Shown here piece after piece: positions 18,124 to 28,429 of a DNA stretch of 64,000 nt (its first letter is position 1; every line of letters starts with the position of its first letter). The stretch covers positions 2,858,001 to 2,922,000 of the forward strand of contig NZ_CP067225.1 of the NCBI RefSeq assembly GCF_016617715.1. The letters run 5' to 3'. A program made the position numbers and the translations under genes. The notes beneath the pieces are model-generated. The model saw nothing but the letters and a program-made list of their open reading frames with translations, did no database searches and had not been told where the DNA came from. This DNA comes from Paracoccus sp. MC1862. GTDB taxonomy: Bacteria; Pseudomonadota; Alphaproteobacteria; Rhodobacterales; Rhodobacteraceae.

Positions 18124-19157
18124 GCGGCGTGCAGATCCTTCGCGTGGGCGATGACGAGGGCGAGCAGCGGCTGGACCGCTGGATGAGGAAGCGTTTTCCG
18201 CAACTGAACCAGATCGCCATCGAGAAGCTGTGCCGCACCGGCCAGATCCGTGTCGATGCGGGCCGGGTCAAGCCCGCAACCCGCGTCGAGCCGGGGCAGG
18301 AGGTGCGGGTGCCGCCCTTGCCCGACGCCGCACCTGCGCCTGCCGCGCCGCGCCTGCGGGAAAGCGACGCCGAGATGATCCAGGCGGCGGTGCTGTGGAA
18401 GGACGAGCATATCATCGCCATCAACAAGCCGCCGGGACTGCCCTCGCAGGGCGGCTCGGGGCAAGGGGAACGCCATGTGGACGGCCTGACTCCCGCGCTG
18501 ATGTTCGGCTACAAGGAGAAGCCGAAGCTGGTGCACCGGCTGGACAAGGATACCTCGGGCGTGCTGCTGCTGGCCCGCACTGACCGGGTGGCGCGCCGGC
18601 TGTCGGAAGCCTTCCGCGCAAGGACCACCCGGAAGATCTACTGGGCGGCCGTCGCGGGTGTGCCGAACCCGAAAATGGGCACTGTCCGCTTTGGCCTTGT
18701 CAAGGCGCCGGGCCACGGGCGGGGCGGCGAGGGCGAGAAGATGATCTGCGTCCACCCGGCCAAGGTCGATCAGACCGAAGGCGCCAAGCGAGCGACCACC
18801 GACTACGCCGTGGTGGACAGCCTCGGCACCCGCGTCAGCTGGACCGCGCTGGTGCCCATCACCGGCCGCACCCACCAGTTGCGGGCGCATATGGCGGAAC
18901 TCGGCCACCCGATCATCGGCGACGGCAAATATGGCGGCTCGGGGCAGGAAAACCTCGGCGACGGCTGGGGCGCGCAGCTTGGCGGAGAGATCAGCCGCAA
19001 GCTGCACCTGCACGCGCGGTCCATCGGCTTTGACCACCCGATCACCGGCAAGCGCGTCACCCTGACCGCGCCCCTGCCCGATCACATGGCGCGGACATGG
19101 AAGACCCTGGGCTGGCACGAGAGTGACGTGCCCGCCGATCCGTTCGAGGACGCATGA
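18120..19157 (+). CDS. rluC: 23S rRNA pseudouridine synthase, RluC family
   Basis: 345 aa. An N-terminal S4 RNA-binding domain (RLDRWMRKRFPQLNQ) leads to the catalytic domain with HRLDKDTSG, whose Asp is the nucleophile. It should modify 23S rRNA uridines (955, 2504, 2580 in E. coli). The ATG at 18120 overlaps the crcB stop, so the longer frame is not needed. The stop overlaps the next gene by 4 bases. Confidence 0.93.
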   Translation: MSGVQILRVGDDEGEQRLDRWMRKRFPQLNQIAIEKLCRTGQIRVDAGRVKPATRVEPGQEVRVPPLPDAAPAPAAPRLRESDAEMIQAAVLWKDEHIIAINKPPGLPSQGGSGQGERHVDGLTPALMFGYKEKPKLVHRLDKDTSGVLLLARTDRVARRLSEAFRARTTRKIYWAAVAGVPNPKMGTVRFGLVKAPGHGRGGEGEKMICVHPAKVDQTEGAKRATTDYAVVDSLGTRVSWTALVPITGRTHQLRAHMAELGHPIIGDGKYGGSGQENLGDGWGAQLGGEISRKLHLHARSIGFDHPITGKRVTLTAPLPDHMARTWKTLGWHESDVPADPFEDA

Positions 19158-19810
19158 AGCTGGTCATCTGGGACATCGACGGCACGCTGGTGGACAGCCA
19201 TGCGATGATCATGGAGGCCATGGCCGCGGGCATGGCTGCCGCAGGGCTGCCGGAACTGCCGCACCGCAAGGTCAGCGGCATCGTCGGCCTGTCGCTGCCG
19301 GTAGCGGTGGAGACCCTGCTGCCCGGCCATGACCCGGCGACCCATGCGGCCGTGGCCGAGGGCTATCGCGTCCATTACTCTGCCGCGCGGGCGATGGCCG
19401 AATCGCCGCTGTTTCCCGGCGCGCGGGACTGCCTTGACCGGCTGGCCGCGCTGGACGACCTGCTGATGGCGGTCGCCACCGGCAAGTCGCGGCGGGGCTT
19501 GGACGCGCTGCTGGCCGCGCATGGGCTGGAGGGCTATTTTACGGCCACCCATTGCGCCGACGGCCATCTGTCGAAGCCCGCGCCAGGGATGATCCTCTCT
19601 TGTCTCAATGACAGCGGGGTCGATGCCACCCGCGCGGTGATGATCGGCGACACCAGCTTCGACATCCTCATGGCAGGGAATGCCGGCATCAAGGCCATCG
19701 GGGTTGCCTGGGGCCATCACCCGGCCGGTGACCTGACTGCGGCGGGGGCGCTGGCCGTCGCCCGCGACTTTTCCGAACTTTCCCAACTGATCGAGAATTG
19801 GGCAGCATGA
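19154..19810 (+). CDS. HAD-superfamily phosphatase (Gph-like)
   Basis: 218 aa haloacid-dehalogenase-type hydrolase. Motif I DIDGTLVDS, motif II ATGKS, motif III lysine (SKPAPGM) and motif IV GDTSFDILMA are all there, with an alpha-helical cap between I and II. It resembles phosphoglycolate phosphatase, but the substrate is not certain. ATGA overlaps join it to rluC and to the ATP12-like gene. Confidence 0.92.
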   Translation: MKLVIWDIDGTLVDSHAMIMEAMAAGMAAAGLPELPHRKVSGIVGLSLPVAVETLLPGHDPATHAAVAEGYRVHYSAARAMAESPLFPGARDCLDRLAALDDLLMAVATGKSRRGLDALLAAHGLEGYFTATHCADGHLSKPAPGMILSCLNDSGVDATRAVMIGDTSFDILMAGNAGIKAIGVAWGHHPAGDLTAAGALAVARDFSELSQLIENWAA

Positions 19811-20553
19811 GCGAATGGCAGGCCCGCCGCTTCTGGAAGGAAAACGCCGTCGAGCCCGTCCCCGGCGGCTATGAGGTGCGGCTGGACGGTCGTCCCCTGC
19901 GCACCCCCGGCAAGCTGCCGCTGGTGCTGCCGACCCGTGCGCTGGCACTGGCGGTGGCCGCGGAATGGGACGCGCAGACCGACGTGATCGATCCCGGCGC
20001 GATGCCGCTGACGCGGGCCGCGAACTCGGCCATCGAGCGGGTCGCGCCGCAGTTCGATGCCGTGGCCGACATGCTGGCCGAATACGGCGGCACCGATCTT
20101 CTGTGCTACCGGGCCGAGCATCCGGTCGAGCTGGTCATGCAGCAGGCCGAGGGCTGGAACCCCTTGCTGGACTGGGCGCGGTCCGACCTGCAGGCAATGC
20201 TGCTGGTGACGCAGGGAGTGATCCCCGTCGCGCAGGACCGGGTGGCGCTGACGCGGCTGCGGGACCGGCTGGACGCCCTGAGCCATTGGCAACTGACGGC
20301 GCTGCATGACCTGGTGACGCTCTCGGGCTCGCTCATCCTGGGGCTTGCGGTGCTGGGGGGGCGGCTGCGGGCGGACGAGGCGCACCGGTTGTCCCGCATC
20401 GACGAGGAGCATCAGGCCGCAATCTGGGGCCGCGACGAGGAAGCCGACATCGCCGCCGAGGGGCGGCTGCAGGCGCTGCGGAATGCCGCGCGGCTGCTGG
20501 CGCTGCTGGCGGCGGACGCGGCGTCGAAAACGGACCCCTCGCCTGACGCTTGA
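19807..20553 (+). CDS. ATP12-family F1-ATPase assembly chaperone
   Basis: 248 aa protein of the ATP12 family (start MSEWQARRFWKEN, then LDGRPLRTPGK and the core YRAEHP...WDPL-like WNPLLDW). In mitochondria Atp12 guides assembly of the F1 alpha subunit; the bacterial homologue is inferred to do the same. The ATG at 19807 overlaps the preceding stop. The last residues are variable. A 130-base gap follows before aapJ. Confidence 0.92.
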   Translation: MSEWQARRFWKENAVEPVPGGYEVRLDGRPLRTPGKLPLVLPTRALALAVAAEWDAQTDVIDPGAMPLTRAANSAIERVAPQFDAVADMLAEYGGTDLLCYRAEHPVELVMQQAEGWNPLLDWARSDLQAMLLVTQGVIPVAQDRVALTRLRDRLDALSHWQLTALHDLVTLSGSLILGLAVLGGRLRADEAHRLSRIDEEHQAAIWGRDEEADIAAEGRLQALRNAARLLALLAADAASKTDPSPDA

Positions 20554-20683
20554 CGGACGCGTTGCGACCGGCAGTATGACGTTCAGGCCGAGCGCGTCAG
20601 GCGCGTCCCGGCAGGCGGGCCGGTCAACCGAGCCGAGAAAACCGTGCCGGGCGCAGATCCGGCGGACAACAGAGAGGAACTTC

Positions 20684-21709
20684 ATGCGACACACGGCTTT
20701 CCTGGCCACGGTGGCCGCCGCGGCGCTGTCCGCGGGCACGGTGATGGCAGCCGAGGGCGACACCCTCGCGCAGGTCAAGCAGCGCGACGTGCTGAACTGC
20801 GGCGTCAACACCGGCCTTGTCGGCTTTGCCGCGCCGGATGCGAACGGCAACTGGTCGGGCTTCGACATCGCGGTCTGCCGCGCGGTCGCCGCGGCCGTGC
20901 TGGGCGACCCCGCCAAGGTGAAATACATCCCCACCACCGGGCAGACGCGATTCACCGCGCTGACCTCGGGCGAGGTGGACCTGCTGGCGCGGAACTCGAC
21001 CTGGACCTTCCAGCGCGACACCGACCTCAAGATGGATTTCGCGGCGGTGAACTATTACGATGGGCAGGGCTTCATGGTCCGTCAGGATCTCGGCGTCAGC
21101 TCGGCCACCGAACTCGACGGCGCGACGATCTGCATCCAGACCGGCACCTCGACCGAACTGAACCTGGCCGACTGGTTCAAGGCCAACAACATGACCTACC
21201 AGCCGGTCAACATCGATTCGAACGCCGAGGGTGAGCAGCAGTACATGGCGGGCGCCTGCGACGCCTATACCACCGACGCATCCGGCCTTGCCGCGACCCG
21301 GGCGGCCTTCGCCGATCCCGACAGCCACATCATCCTGCCCGAGATCATCTCGAAAGAGCCGCTGGCTCCGGCGGTCCGCCACGGCGACAGCAACTGGGGC
21401 GACATCGTCCGCTGGACGCTTTACGCGCTGATCTCGGCCGAGGAATACGGCGTGACCTCGGCCAATCTGGACGAACTGTCGCGGTCCTCGACCAATCCCG
21501 ACGTGCAGCGGATGCTGGGCGCCACCGACGATTACGGCGCGATGCTGGGGCTGGACAAGGAATGGGCCAAGCGGGCCATCGCCGCCTCGGGCAACTATGG
21601 CGAGATCTTTGCCGCCAACATCGGCGAGCAGACCCCCATCGGGCTGCCGCGCGGGCTGAACGCGCTGTGGACGCAGGGCGGCCTGATGTACGCGATGCCG
21701 TTCCGCTGA
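20684..21709 (+). CDS. aapJ: General L-amino-acid-binding protein
   Basis: 341 aa periplasmic solute-binding protein (SBP_bac_3). A signal peptide ends near VMA at 20-22. GVNTGLVGFAAPD and FDIAVCRAVAAAV mark the amino-acid-binding fold of AapJ/BztA, which delivers glutamate, glutamine, aspartate and others. AGAGAGGAAC precedes the ATG. It leads an operon with the two permeases and ATPase; a GC-rich hairpin after the stop probably keeps its message more abundant. Confidence 0.95.
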   Translation: MRHTAFLATVAAAALSAGTVMAAEGDTLAQVKQRDVLNCGVNTGLVGFAAPDANGNWSGFDIAVCRAVAAAVLGDPAKVKYIPTTGQTRFTALTSGEVDLLARNSTWTFQRDTDLKMDFAAVNYYDGQGFMVRQDLGVSSATELDGATICIQTGTSTELNLADWFKANNMTYQPVNIDSNAEGEQQYMAGACDAYTTDASGLAATRAAFADPDSHIILPEIISKEPLAPAVRHGDSNWGDIVRWTLYALISAEEYGVTSANLDELSRSSTNPDVQRMLGATDDYGAMLGLDKEWAKRAIAASGNYGEIFAANIGEQTPIGLPRGLNALWTQGGLMYAMPFR

Positions 21710-21723
21710 AAACCCTGACGCCC

Positions 21724-21750
21724 CGCCCCGCCGACCTGCGCGGCGGGGCG
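21724..21750 (+). terminator. Attenuator hairpin between aapJ and aapQ
   Basis: Perfect 10-bp stem CGCCCCGCCG (21724-21733) and CGGCGGGGCG (21741-21750) with a 7-base loop, followed by CTTCGTTCC. The weak T-tail suits partial termination or mRNA stabilisation, common after the binding-protein gene of ABC operons. Confidence 0.6.
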
Positions 21751-21825
21751 CTTCGTTCCGGCTGAACGATGCACCCGTGGCCGAGGTGGACGCAAAGATC
21801 CGCCCGGCCCAACTGGGAGAAACAT

Positions 21826-23085
21826 ATGGCGCCTGCACCCCCGGCAAGGCAGTCCTTCCGGCTGTCCATGCTGATCTACGACCGCCACTATCGCGCGCTG
21901 CTGATCCAGGCGCTCGTGTTCATCCTGGTGATGTCCGTCGCGGCATGGCTGGTGAACAACACGGTCCAGAACCTTGCCCGGATGGGCAAGACCTTCGACT
22001 TCGGCTTCCTGACCAACCGGTCGGGCTATGACATCCCCTTCAGCCTGATCGCTTACGATTCGAACTCGACCCATCTGCGGGCGGCGATGGTGGGGCTGCT
22101 GAACACGCTGCTGGTGTCGGCGCTGGGCTGCGTCATCGCCACGGTCCTGGGCGTCACCGCGGGGGTGCTGCGGCTGTCGCGGAACTGGCTCGTTTCCAGG
22201 CTGATGACGGTCTATGTGGAAATCTTCCGCAACGTGCCGCTGCTGCTGTGGATCCTCGTGATCCTTGCGCTGTTCACCGAGGTGATGCCCGCCCCCCGCG
22301 ATTACCGCACGGCCGAGGACGGGACCGCCAATGCCGAGATGATCCTGTTCGGCACCGTCGCGCCCACGAATCGCTATACCGCCGTCCCCGCCGTGGTGGC
22401 GGAACGCGATCCCGGCCCGGTGTCGATCCTAGGGGTCCAGATCGACGCGATGGTGGTGGCCTTTGCCGTGGCGCTGCTGTCGGCCTGGCTCATCAACCGC
22501 TGGCTGCGGAAGCGGGCGCAGTATCTGCAGGACACCACCGGGCGGCGGCCCGTGACTTGGTGGATCTCGCTGGCGCTGTTTCTGCTGCCGCTGCTGGGGC
22601 TGATGCAGTTGTTCGGCATCCATCTGGTCGCGCCGGAACTTCGCGGCTTCAACTTCGCGGGCGGCATGAACCTCGACAACGGCTTCGTGGTGCTGCTGCT
22701 GGCGCTGTCGCTTTATACCGGCGCCTTCATCGCCGAGATCGTGCGCGCCGGGATCATGGCCGTCAGCCGCGGCCAGACCGAGGCCGCCGCGGCCTTGGGG
22801 ATGCGCGCCCGCCCGATCATGGCGCTGGTGGTGCTGCCGCAGGCGCTGCGGGTCATCATCCCGCCGCTGATCTCGCAGTTCCTGAACCTGACCAAGAACA
22901 GTTCGCTGGCGATCGCGGTGGGCTATCCCGACTTGCGGGCGACGCTGGGCGGCACCACGCTGAACCAGACGGGGCGGGAAATGGAATCGATGATCCTGAT
23001 GATGGGGATCTATCTGGCGATCAGCCTGATCGTCTCGGCGGTGATGAACCTCTACAATTCCCGCGTCCGGCTGAAGGAGCGCTGA
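21826..23085 (+). CDS. aapQ: Amino-acid ABC transporter permease AapQ
   Basis: 419 aa inner-membrane permease. Start chosen at 21826 after ACTGGGAGA. It has the large size of AapQ/BztB, with a long insert between the first segments, and ends with the transport domain containing the EAA-like loop (EAAAALGMRARPIMALVVLPQALR). It pairs with AapM, whose start lies one base beyond its stop. Confidence 0.94.
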   Translation: MAPAPPARQSFRLSMLIYDRHYRALLIQALVFILVMSVAAWLVNNTVQNLARMGKTFDFGFLTNRSGYDIPFSLIAYDSNSTHLRAAMVGLLNTLLVSALGCVIATVLGVTAGVLRLSRNWLVSRLMTVYVEIFRNVPLLLWILVILALFTEVMPAPRDYRTAEDGTANAEMILFGTVAPTNRYTAVPAVVAERDPGPVSILGVQIDAMVVAFAVALLSAWLINRWLRKRAQYLQDTTGRRPVTWWISLALFLLPLLGLMQLFGIHLVAPELRGFNFAGGMNLDNGFVVLLLALSLYTGAFIAEIVRAGIMAVSRGQTEAAAALGMRARPIMALVVLPQALRVIIPPLISQFLNLTKNSSLAIAVGYPDLRATLGGTTLNQTGREMESMILMMGIYLAISLIVSAVMNLYNSRVRLKER

Positions 23086-23086
23086 G

Positions 23087-24544
23087 ATGAGCGAAGTCCA
23101 TGCCGAAACCGTCCCCTTCGTGCGCGGCACCATGCTGCCGCCGACCCCTCCGCCTGCGCGGCAATCGGGGGTGGTGCTGTGGCTGCGCGAGAACCTGTTT
23201 TCCGGGCCGCTGAACATCCTGCTGACTCTGGCCGGCCTGGCGGTTGTCTGGAGCATCGTCTCGCATCTGTGGCCGTGGTTCGCGAACTCGGTCTGGAACG
23301 CATCCAGCATCGGCGAGTGCCGCCAGATCATCGCCGAGCGCGACGGCCCCGGCGCCACCGGCGCCTGCTTCGCCATCATCCGCGAACGCTGGAACCAGTT
23401 CATCTTCGGCTTCTACCCGGCCGAGCATTACTGGCGCCCCACCGCTGCATTCGCGCTGCTGCTGTTCGCGGTGGCTCCCATCCTGTTTTCCGAAAGCCGC
23501 CGGCTGCGCTGGACGGTGCTGGCGCTGACCGCGGTCCTTGGCTTTGCGGCCTGCGTCGCGCTGGGCACGCCCATACGGCCGCTGCTGGTCATCGGCGCCG
23601 CTTTCGTCGCCCTGACGGCGCTGATCGAATACGCGCCGGGACGGGCGCTGGTCTTCAGCCTCCTTTACCCTTTCCTTGCGGTCTGGCTGCTCTGGGGCGG
23701 GCCGATCTGGAATCCGCTTGCGGTTCTGGCCGGATTTGCCCTTGCCCTGATCATCTGGCGGACCCTCGGACGCTTCGGCGCGGGGTTGATCGGGCTGGCG
23801 CTGGGCGTGGGTTTTGCCGTCTGGTGGTGGACGGCGCTCGGCCCCCGGGTGGCGGCGGACCTGCAGGCGCTTCTGCCGATGGCGCTGGCCCCGGTCGAAT
23901 CGCGGTCCTTCGGCGGCTTCCTGCTGGCGCTGACCATCGGCGTCTCGGGCATCGTCATGTCGCTGCCGCTGGGGATCATCCTGGCGCTTGCCCGCCAGTC
24001 GAACCTGCCGGTAGTCAAGATGCTGGCAGTCATGTTCATCGAGTTCATCCGCGGCGTGCCGCTGATCACGCTGCTCTTCGTGGCCTCGATCCTGCTGAAC
24101 TACTTCCTGCCGCCGGGCACCAGCTTCGACATTATCCTGCGGGTCATCATCATGGTGACCCTGTTCGCGAGCGCCTACATGGCCGAGGTGATCCGCGGCG
24201 GCTTGGCCGCCCTGCCGCGCGGGCAATACGAGGGCGCGGACTCGCTTGGCCTGACCTATTGGCAGGCGCAGCGGCTGATCATCCTGCCGCAGGCGCTGAA
24301 GATTTCCATCCCCGGCATCGTCGGCACCTTCATCGGCGTCTTCAAGGACACCACGCTGGTCACCTTCGTGGGCCTTTTCGACCCGCTGAAGCAGATGGCC
24401 GACACGATCCGGGCGACCTTCGCCTGGAAGGGTGCCTATTGGGAGCCTTACGTCTTCACCGGCACCATCTTCTTCATCCTGTGCTTCGCCATGTCCCGAT
24501 ACGCCATGTATCTGGAACGGCGGCTCAAGACCGATCACCGCTGA
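23087..24544 (+). CDS. aapM: Amino-acid ABC transporter permease AapM
   Basis: 485 aa second permease of the Aap/Bzt system. At least eight hydrophobic segments; the C-terminal 220 residues are the conserved permease domain with the EAA loop ([23 protein letters not shown]). The upstream region is the extended part that distinguishes AapM/BztC from short permeases. It begins one base after aapQ. Confidence 0.94.
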   Translation: MSEVHAETVPFVRGTMLPPTPPPARQSGVVLWLRENLFSGPLNILLTLAGLAVVWSIVSHLWPWFANSVWNASSIGECRQIIAERDGPGATGACFAIIRERWNQFIFGFYPAEHYWRPTAAFALLLFAVAPILFSESRRLRWTVLALTAVLGFAACVALGTPIRPLLVIGAAFVALTALIEYAPGRALVFSLLYPFLAVWLLWGGPIWNPLAVLAGFALALIIWRTLGRFGAGLIGLALGVGFAVWWWTALGPRVAADLQALLPMALAPVESRSFGGFLLALTIGVSGIVMSLPLGIILALARQSNLPVVKMLAVMFIEFIRGVPLITLLFVASILLNYFLPPGTSFDIILRVIIMVTLFASAYMAEVIRGGLAALPRGQYEGADSLGLTYWQAQRLIILPQALKISIPGIVGTFIGVFKDTTLVTFVGLFDPLKQMADTIRATFAWKGAYWEPYVFTGTIFFILCFAMSRYAMYLERRLKTDHR

Positions 24545-24554
24545 GGGACCGTTT

Positions 24555-25337
<783 letters not shown>

Positions 25338-25368
25338 GGGACAAAACAACGCGCGTGGGGGTGATCGA

Positions 25369-26280
25369 ATGAACCAGATGTATCTGCTGCTGCTCGGCCT
25401 TCTGGGCGTCGCCGCCATCGGCAGCCTTCTGTCCAGCGACGACGACGAGGAATTCGACGAAGGCGAGGACCTGCCTGACATTCCCGTCCGGGACGGCACC
25501 GACAATTCCGAGACGCTGACCGGCACCGACGGGGCCGAGATCATCCGCGGCTTCCGGGGGGACGACACCATCGACGCGGGCGCCGGCGACGACTGGATCT
25601 ACGGGGGGCTGGACGATGATACGGTCATCGCCGATGCCGGGGACGACCGCGTCTTCCTGGGCAGGGGCGACGATCTCTACGGCGAGCGCGGCAGCACCGC
25701 CGATGACGGCAACGACACCATCGAGGGCGGCAGCGGCAAGGACACCGTCCATGCAGGCGCGGGCGATGACCTGATTCTGCCCGGCGACGACGACAATGAC
25801 GACGACGTGCTGAACGGCGGCCCCGGCTCGGACACGATCCGGGGCGGCCATGGCGATGACCTCATCGGCGCCGACGACGTTCTGGATGGCGATCCCGACT
25901 TTTACTACGGCGACAAGGGCAGCGACACGATCTGGCTCGGCGACGGCGATTACGCCGAAGGGGGCGAAGGCCGCGACGACTACCTGCTGACCGCGGGCCT
26001 GGGCGCCTCGACCATCGTCTATGGATCGGCGGACCGGATCACCGTGAACTACGAGGGCACCGGGGATGATCCGCCCGAGGTCAGGGTGGTGCAGTCGGGC
26101 GCAGACGCCCATCTGGTCGTGGACGGCGATGTTCTGGCCATTCTCAAGGACACCGACGCTGCGGCGGTCGACGAGATCGAGCTGAAGGCATCGGGCAGCG
26201 CGGCTGGTGCCGCCACGGGTGCCGTCGTCGGCGGTCCCGCGGGTTCCGGTCCCGGCTCTGCTGCAGGACCGGCAAGCTAG
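25369..26280 (+). CDS. RTX-repeat calcium-binding protein, N-anchored
   Basis: 303 aa. Residues 4-22 form one hydrophobic segment (YLLLLGLLGVAAIGSLL), with no clear cleavage site. An acidic linker follows, then about ten degenerate GGxGxDxUx nonapeptides of the haemolysin type from residue 45 to 220 (for example GFRGDDTIDAGAGDDWIYGG), which bind Ca2+ and fold into a beta-roll. The end is a Gly/Ala/Pro-rich tail. No protease, lipase or adhesin domain is seen, nor an adjacent type I secretion system. It may be a surface or envelope protein; the function is unknown. Confidence 0.85.
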   Translation: MNQMYLLLLGLLGVAAIGSLLSSDDDEEFDEGEDLPDIPVRDGTDNSETLTGTDGAEIIRGFRGDDTIDAGAGDDWIYGGLDDDTVIADAGDDRVFLGRGDDLYGERGSTADDGNDTIEGGSGKDTVHAGAGDDLILPGDDDNDDDVLNGGPGSDTIRGGHGDDLIGADDVLDGDPDFYYGDKGSDTIWLGDGDYAEGGEGRDDYLLTAGLGASTIVYGSADRITVNYEGTGDDPPEVRVVQSGADAHLVVDGDVLAILKDTDAAAVDEIELKASGSAAGAATGAVVGGPAGSGPGSAAGPAS

Positions 26281-26304
26281 GACAGGAGCGCGCCTCTGGC
26301 TGGA

Positions 26305-26335
26305 ACGGCCCGCCGCCCTGGCGGGCCGTCTGTAT
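26305..26335. terminator. Shared terminator between converging genes
   Basis: Perfect 10-bp stem ACGGCCCGCC (26305-26314) and GGCGGGCCGT (26320-26329) with 5-base loop, followed by CTGTATTT on the plus strand. It separates the RTX gene from the converging transaminase gene and probably serves the plus strand mainly. Confidence 0.7.
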
Positions 26336-26336
26336 T

Positions 26337-27197
26337 TCAGACCGCCGTGCGGCGCATCTCGTCCAGGTAGATCTCGCGCAGCCGCCGCGCCACGGGGCCG
26401 GGCTTGCCGTCCCCGATGGCCGTGCCGTCCAGTTCCACCACCGGCATCACGAAGGCCGAGGCCGAGGTGATGAAGGCCTCGTCCGCCGCCTTTGCCTCAT
26501 CCACGGTGAAGCTGCGTTCCTCGACCCCAAGCTGCGCCTCGGCGGCCAGCCGCAGCACCGCGGCGCGGGTGATGCCATGCAGGATGTCGGTCGAAAGCTG
26601 GCGGGTGATGATGGTGCCGTCCTTGACGATATAGGCGTTGTTCGAGGTTCCTTCGGTCACCAGCCCGTCCTCGACCATCCAGGCGTCGTCGCAGCCCCGC
26701 GCCTTGGCCTCCATCTTGGCCATCGAGGGGTAAAGGAGTTGCACCGTCTTGATGTCGCGGCGCGACCAGCGCAGGTCGGGCACCGTGCAGACTCGCAGCC
26801 CGGTTTCCGCCTGCGGGTTCTGGGCCAATCCCGGCTTCGACTGGGTGAACATGACGACCGTGGGCGTTGTCCCTTCGGGCGGATAGGCAAAGTCGCGGTC
26901 ACCGGGGTTGCCGCGCGTGACCTGCAGATAGACCAGCCCCTCGGCAATGCCGTTTTCCGTGACCAGCCGCTGGTGCGCTTGCAGCCATTCCGCATTCGTC
27001 ATGGGATGGGTCATGCCCAGCTCATCCAGCGAGCGCGCCAGCCGTTTCATATGGCCGTCGAAATCCAGAAGCCTGCCGTCCAGCACGCTGACGACCTCGT
27101 AGACGCCGTCGGCCATCAGAAATCCCCGGTCGAAGATCGAGACGGTGGCCTGTTCCTCAGGCAGGTAGCGGCCGTTGACAAGGACGGTGCGGGACAT
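26337..27197 (-). CDS. dat: D-amino-acid transaminase (class IV)
   Basis: 286 aa PLP enzyme of fold type IV. The Schiff-base lysine is Lys150 (in RRDIKTVQLL), and the RGNPGDRDFAYP and EGTSNNAYIV motifs, which bind the PLP phosphate, fit D-alanine transaminase. It would interconvert D-amino acids and 2-oxo acids, supplying D-Glu or D-Ala or degrading D-amino acids. A branched-chain transaminase of the same fold is the alternative. It is divergent from mcl1. Confidence 0.88.
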   Translation of the reverse strand: MSRTVLVNGRYLPEEQATVSIFDRGFLMADGVYEVVSVLDGRLLDFDGHMKRLARSLDELGMTHPMTNAEWLQAHQRLVTENGIAEGLVYLQVTRGNPGDRDFAYPPEGTTPTVVMFTQSKPGLAQNPQAETGLRVCTVPDLRWSRRDIKTVQLLYPSMAKMEAKARGCDDAWMVEDGLVTEGTSNNAYIVKDGTIITRQLSTDILHGITRAAVLRLAAEAQLGVEERSFTVDEAKAADEAFITSASAFVMPVVELDGTAIGDGKPGPVARRLREIYLDEMRRTAV

Positions 27198-27350
27198 CGT
27201 GTTCTCCGGAATGTGGCGGGTTGGTTGTGCGCCAATGCGCGGATGCGTTCAATGCGCCTTCCCCGTGCATCCGCAGAAAGGCTTGCTGCAACTGCGGCAA
27301 CAATCTATCACCCCTGCGACACGCCACGAAATATCCTTGCACGAGGTCTC
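27198..27350. promoter_or_regulatory. Divergent region dat / mcl1
   Basis: 153 bases between the two start codons must carry both promoters. I see no strong dyad and no confident -35/-10 pair. The mcl1 start has only a modest ribosome-binding site (ACGAGG). Confidence 0.4.
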
Positions 27351-28319
27351 ATGTCTTTCCGGCTGCAACCCCCTGCTCCTGCCCGCCTGAACCGCTGCCA
27401 GTTGTTCGGCCCCGGTTCCCGCACCCAGCTTTTCCAGAAGATGGCGGGTTCGGCTGCCGATGTCATCAACCTTGATCTTGAGGATTCGGTCGCCCCGGAC
27501 GACAAGCACCAGGCCCGGAAGAACGTCATCCAGGCCATCGGCGATGTGGACTGGGGCAACAAGACGCTGTCGGTGCGGATCAACGGGCTGGACACGCCTT
27601 ATTGGTACCGCGACGTGGTGGATCTGCTGGAACAGGCCTCGGACCGGCTGGACCAGATCATGATCCCCAAGGTCGGCAATGCCGCCGACATCTATGCGGT
27701 GGACGCGCTGGTGACAGCGGCGGAACGCGCCAGAGGTCGCCAGAAGCCGATTACCTTCGAGGTCATCATCGAATCGGCCGCCGGCATCTCTCATGTCGAG
27801 GAGATCGCCGCCGCCAGCCCCCGTTTGCAGGCGATGAGCCTGGGCGCGGCCGATTTCGCGGCCAGCATGGGCATGGCGACAACCGGCATCGGCGGCACGC
27901 AGGAAAACTACTACATGGCCCGCGAGGGGCAGAAATACTGGTCCGACCCATGGCACTGGGCACAGGCTGCCATCGTCGCGGCCTGCCGGACGCATGGCGT
28001 GCTGCCGGTGGACGGCCCCTTCGGCGATTTCAGCGACGAGGAGGGCTTCCGCGCCCAGGCGCTGCGTTCGGCCACGCTGGGCATGGTCGGGAAGTGGGCG
28101 ATCCACCCCAGCCAGGTGGCGCTGGCCAACGAGATCTTCTCGCCGAACGAAAAGGCCGTCACCGAAGCGCGCGAGATCCTCGCGGCCATGGAAGACGCGC
28201 AGAAATCCGGCGCCGGGGCGGCGGTATACAAAGGTAGACTGGTTGACATCGCGTCAATTCGTCAGGCACAAGTGATCGTGCGCCAGGCAGAACTGATCAC
28301 TGCCGAGGCACAACGCTGA
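27351..28319 (+). CDS. mcl1: L-malyl-CoA/beta-methylmalyl-CoA lyase
   Basis: 322 aa Mg2+-dependent lyase of the CitE-like family. It matches the Rhodobacter Mcl1 pattern closely (start MSFRLQPPAPARLNRCQLFG; VINLDLEDSVAPDDK; the acid residues of FEVIIESAAGI). It splits beta-methylmalyl-CoA to glyoxylate and propionyl-CoA, and malyl-CoA to glyoxylate and acetyl-CoA, in the ethylmalonyl-CoA pathway of acetate and C1 assimilation. This fits an organism that grows on methylamine. I start at the ATG at 27351; the open frame extends far upstream antisense to dat and is not real. Confidence 0.95.
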   Translation: MSFRLQPPAPARLNRCQLFGPGSRTQLFQKMAGSAADVINLDLEDSVAPDDKHQARKNVIQAIGDVDWGNKTLSVRINGLDTPYWYRDVVDLLEQASDRLDQIMIPKVGNAADIYAVDALVTAAERARGRQKPITFEVIIESAAGISHVEEIAAASPRLQAMSLGAADFAASMGMATTGIGGTQENYYMAREGQKYWSDPWHWAQAAIVAACRTHGVLPVDGPFGDFSDEEGFRAQALRSATLGMVGKWAIHPSQVALANEIFSPNEKAVTEAREILAAMEDAQKSGAGAAVYKGRLVDIASIRQAQVIVRQAELITAEAQR

Positions 28320-28374
28320 CGCAAGCGGACCCGGACGGCTCGGCGGGGAGGCCAGCCGTCTTAGGGGGAGGAGC

Positions 28375-28412
28375 GACAGGCCCCGTCCCACGCGGGGCCT
28401 GTCTCTGTTTGG
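28375..28412. terminator. Terminator between mcl1 and zinc-ribbon gene
   Basis: Perfect 11-bp stem GACAGGCCCCG (28375-28385) and CGGGGCCTGTC (28393-28403), 7-base loop, then TCTGTTTGG. It lies between converging genes and can end the mcl1 transcript. Confidence 0.8.
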
Positions 28413-28429
28413 ATGGGCCGCCGAGGTCG

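Noticed and set aside
26577..27350. N-terminal extension of mcl1
   Set aside because: It is antisense to the transaminase gene, and the known enzyme begins at the MSFRLQP start at 27351.
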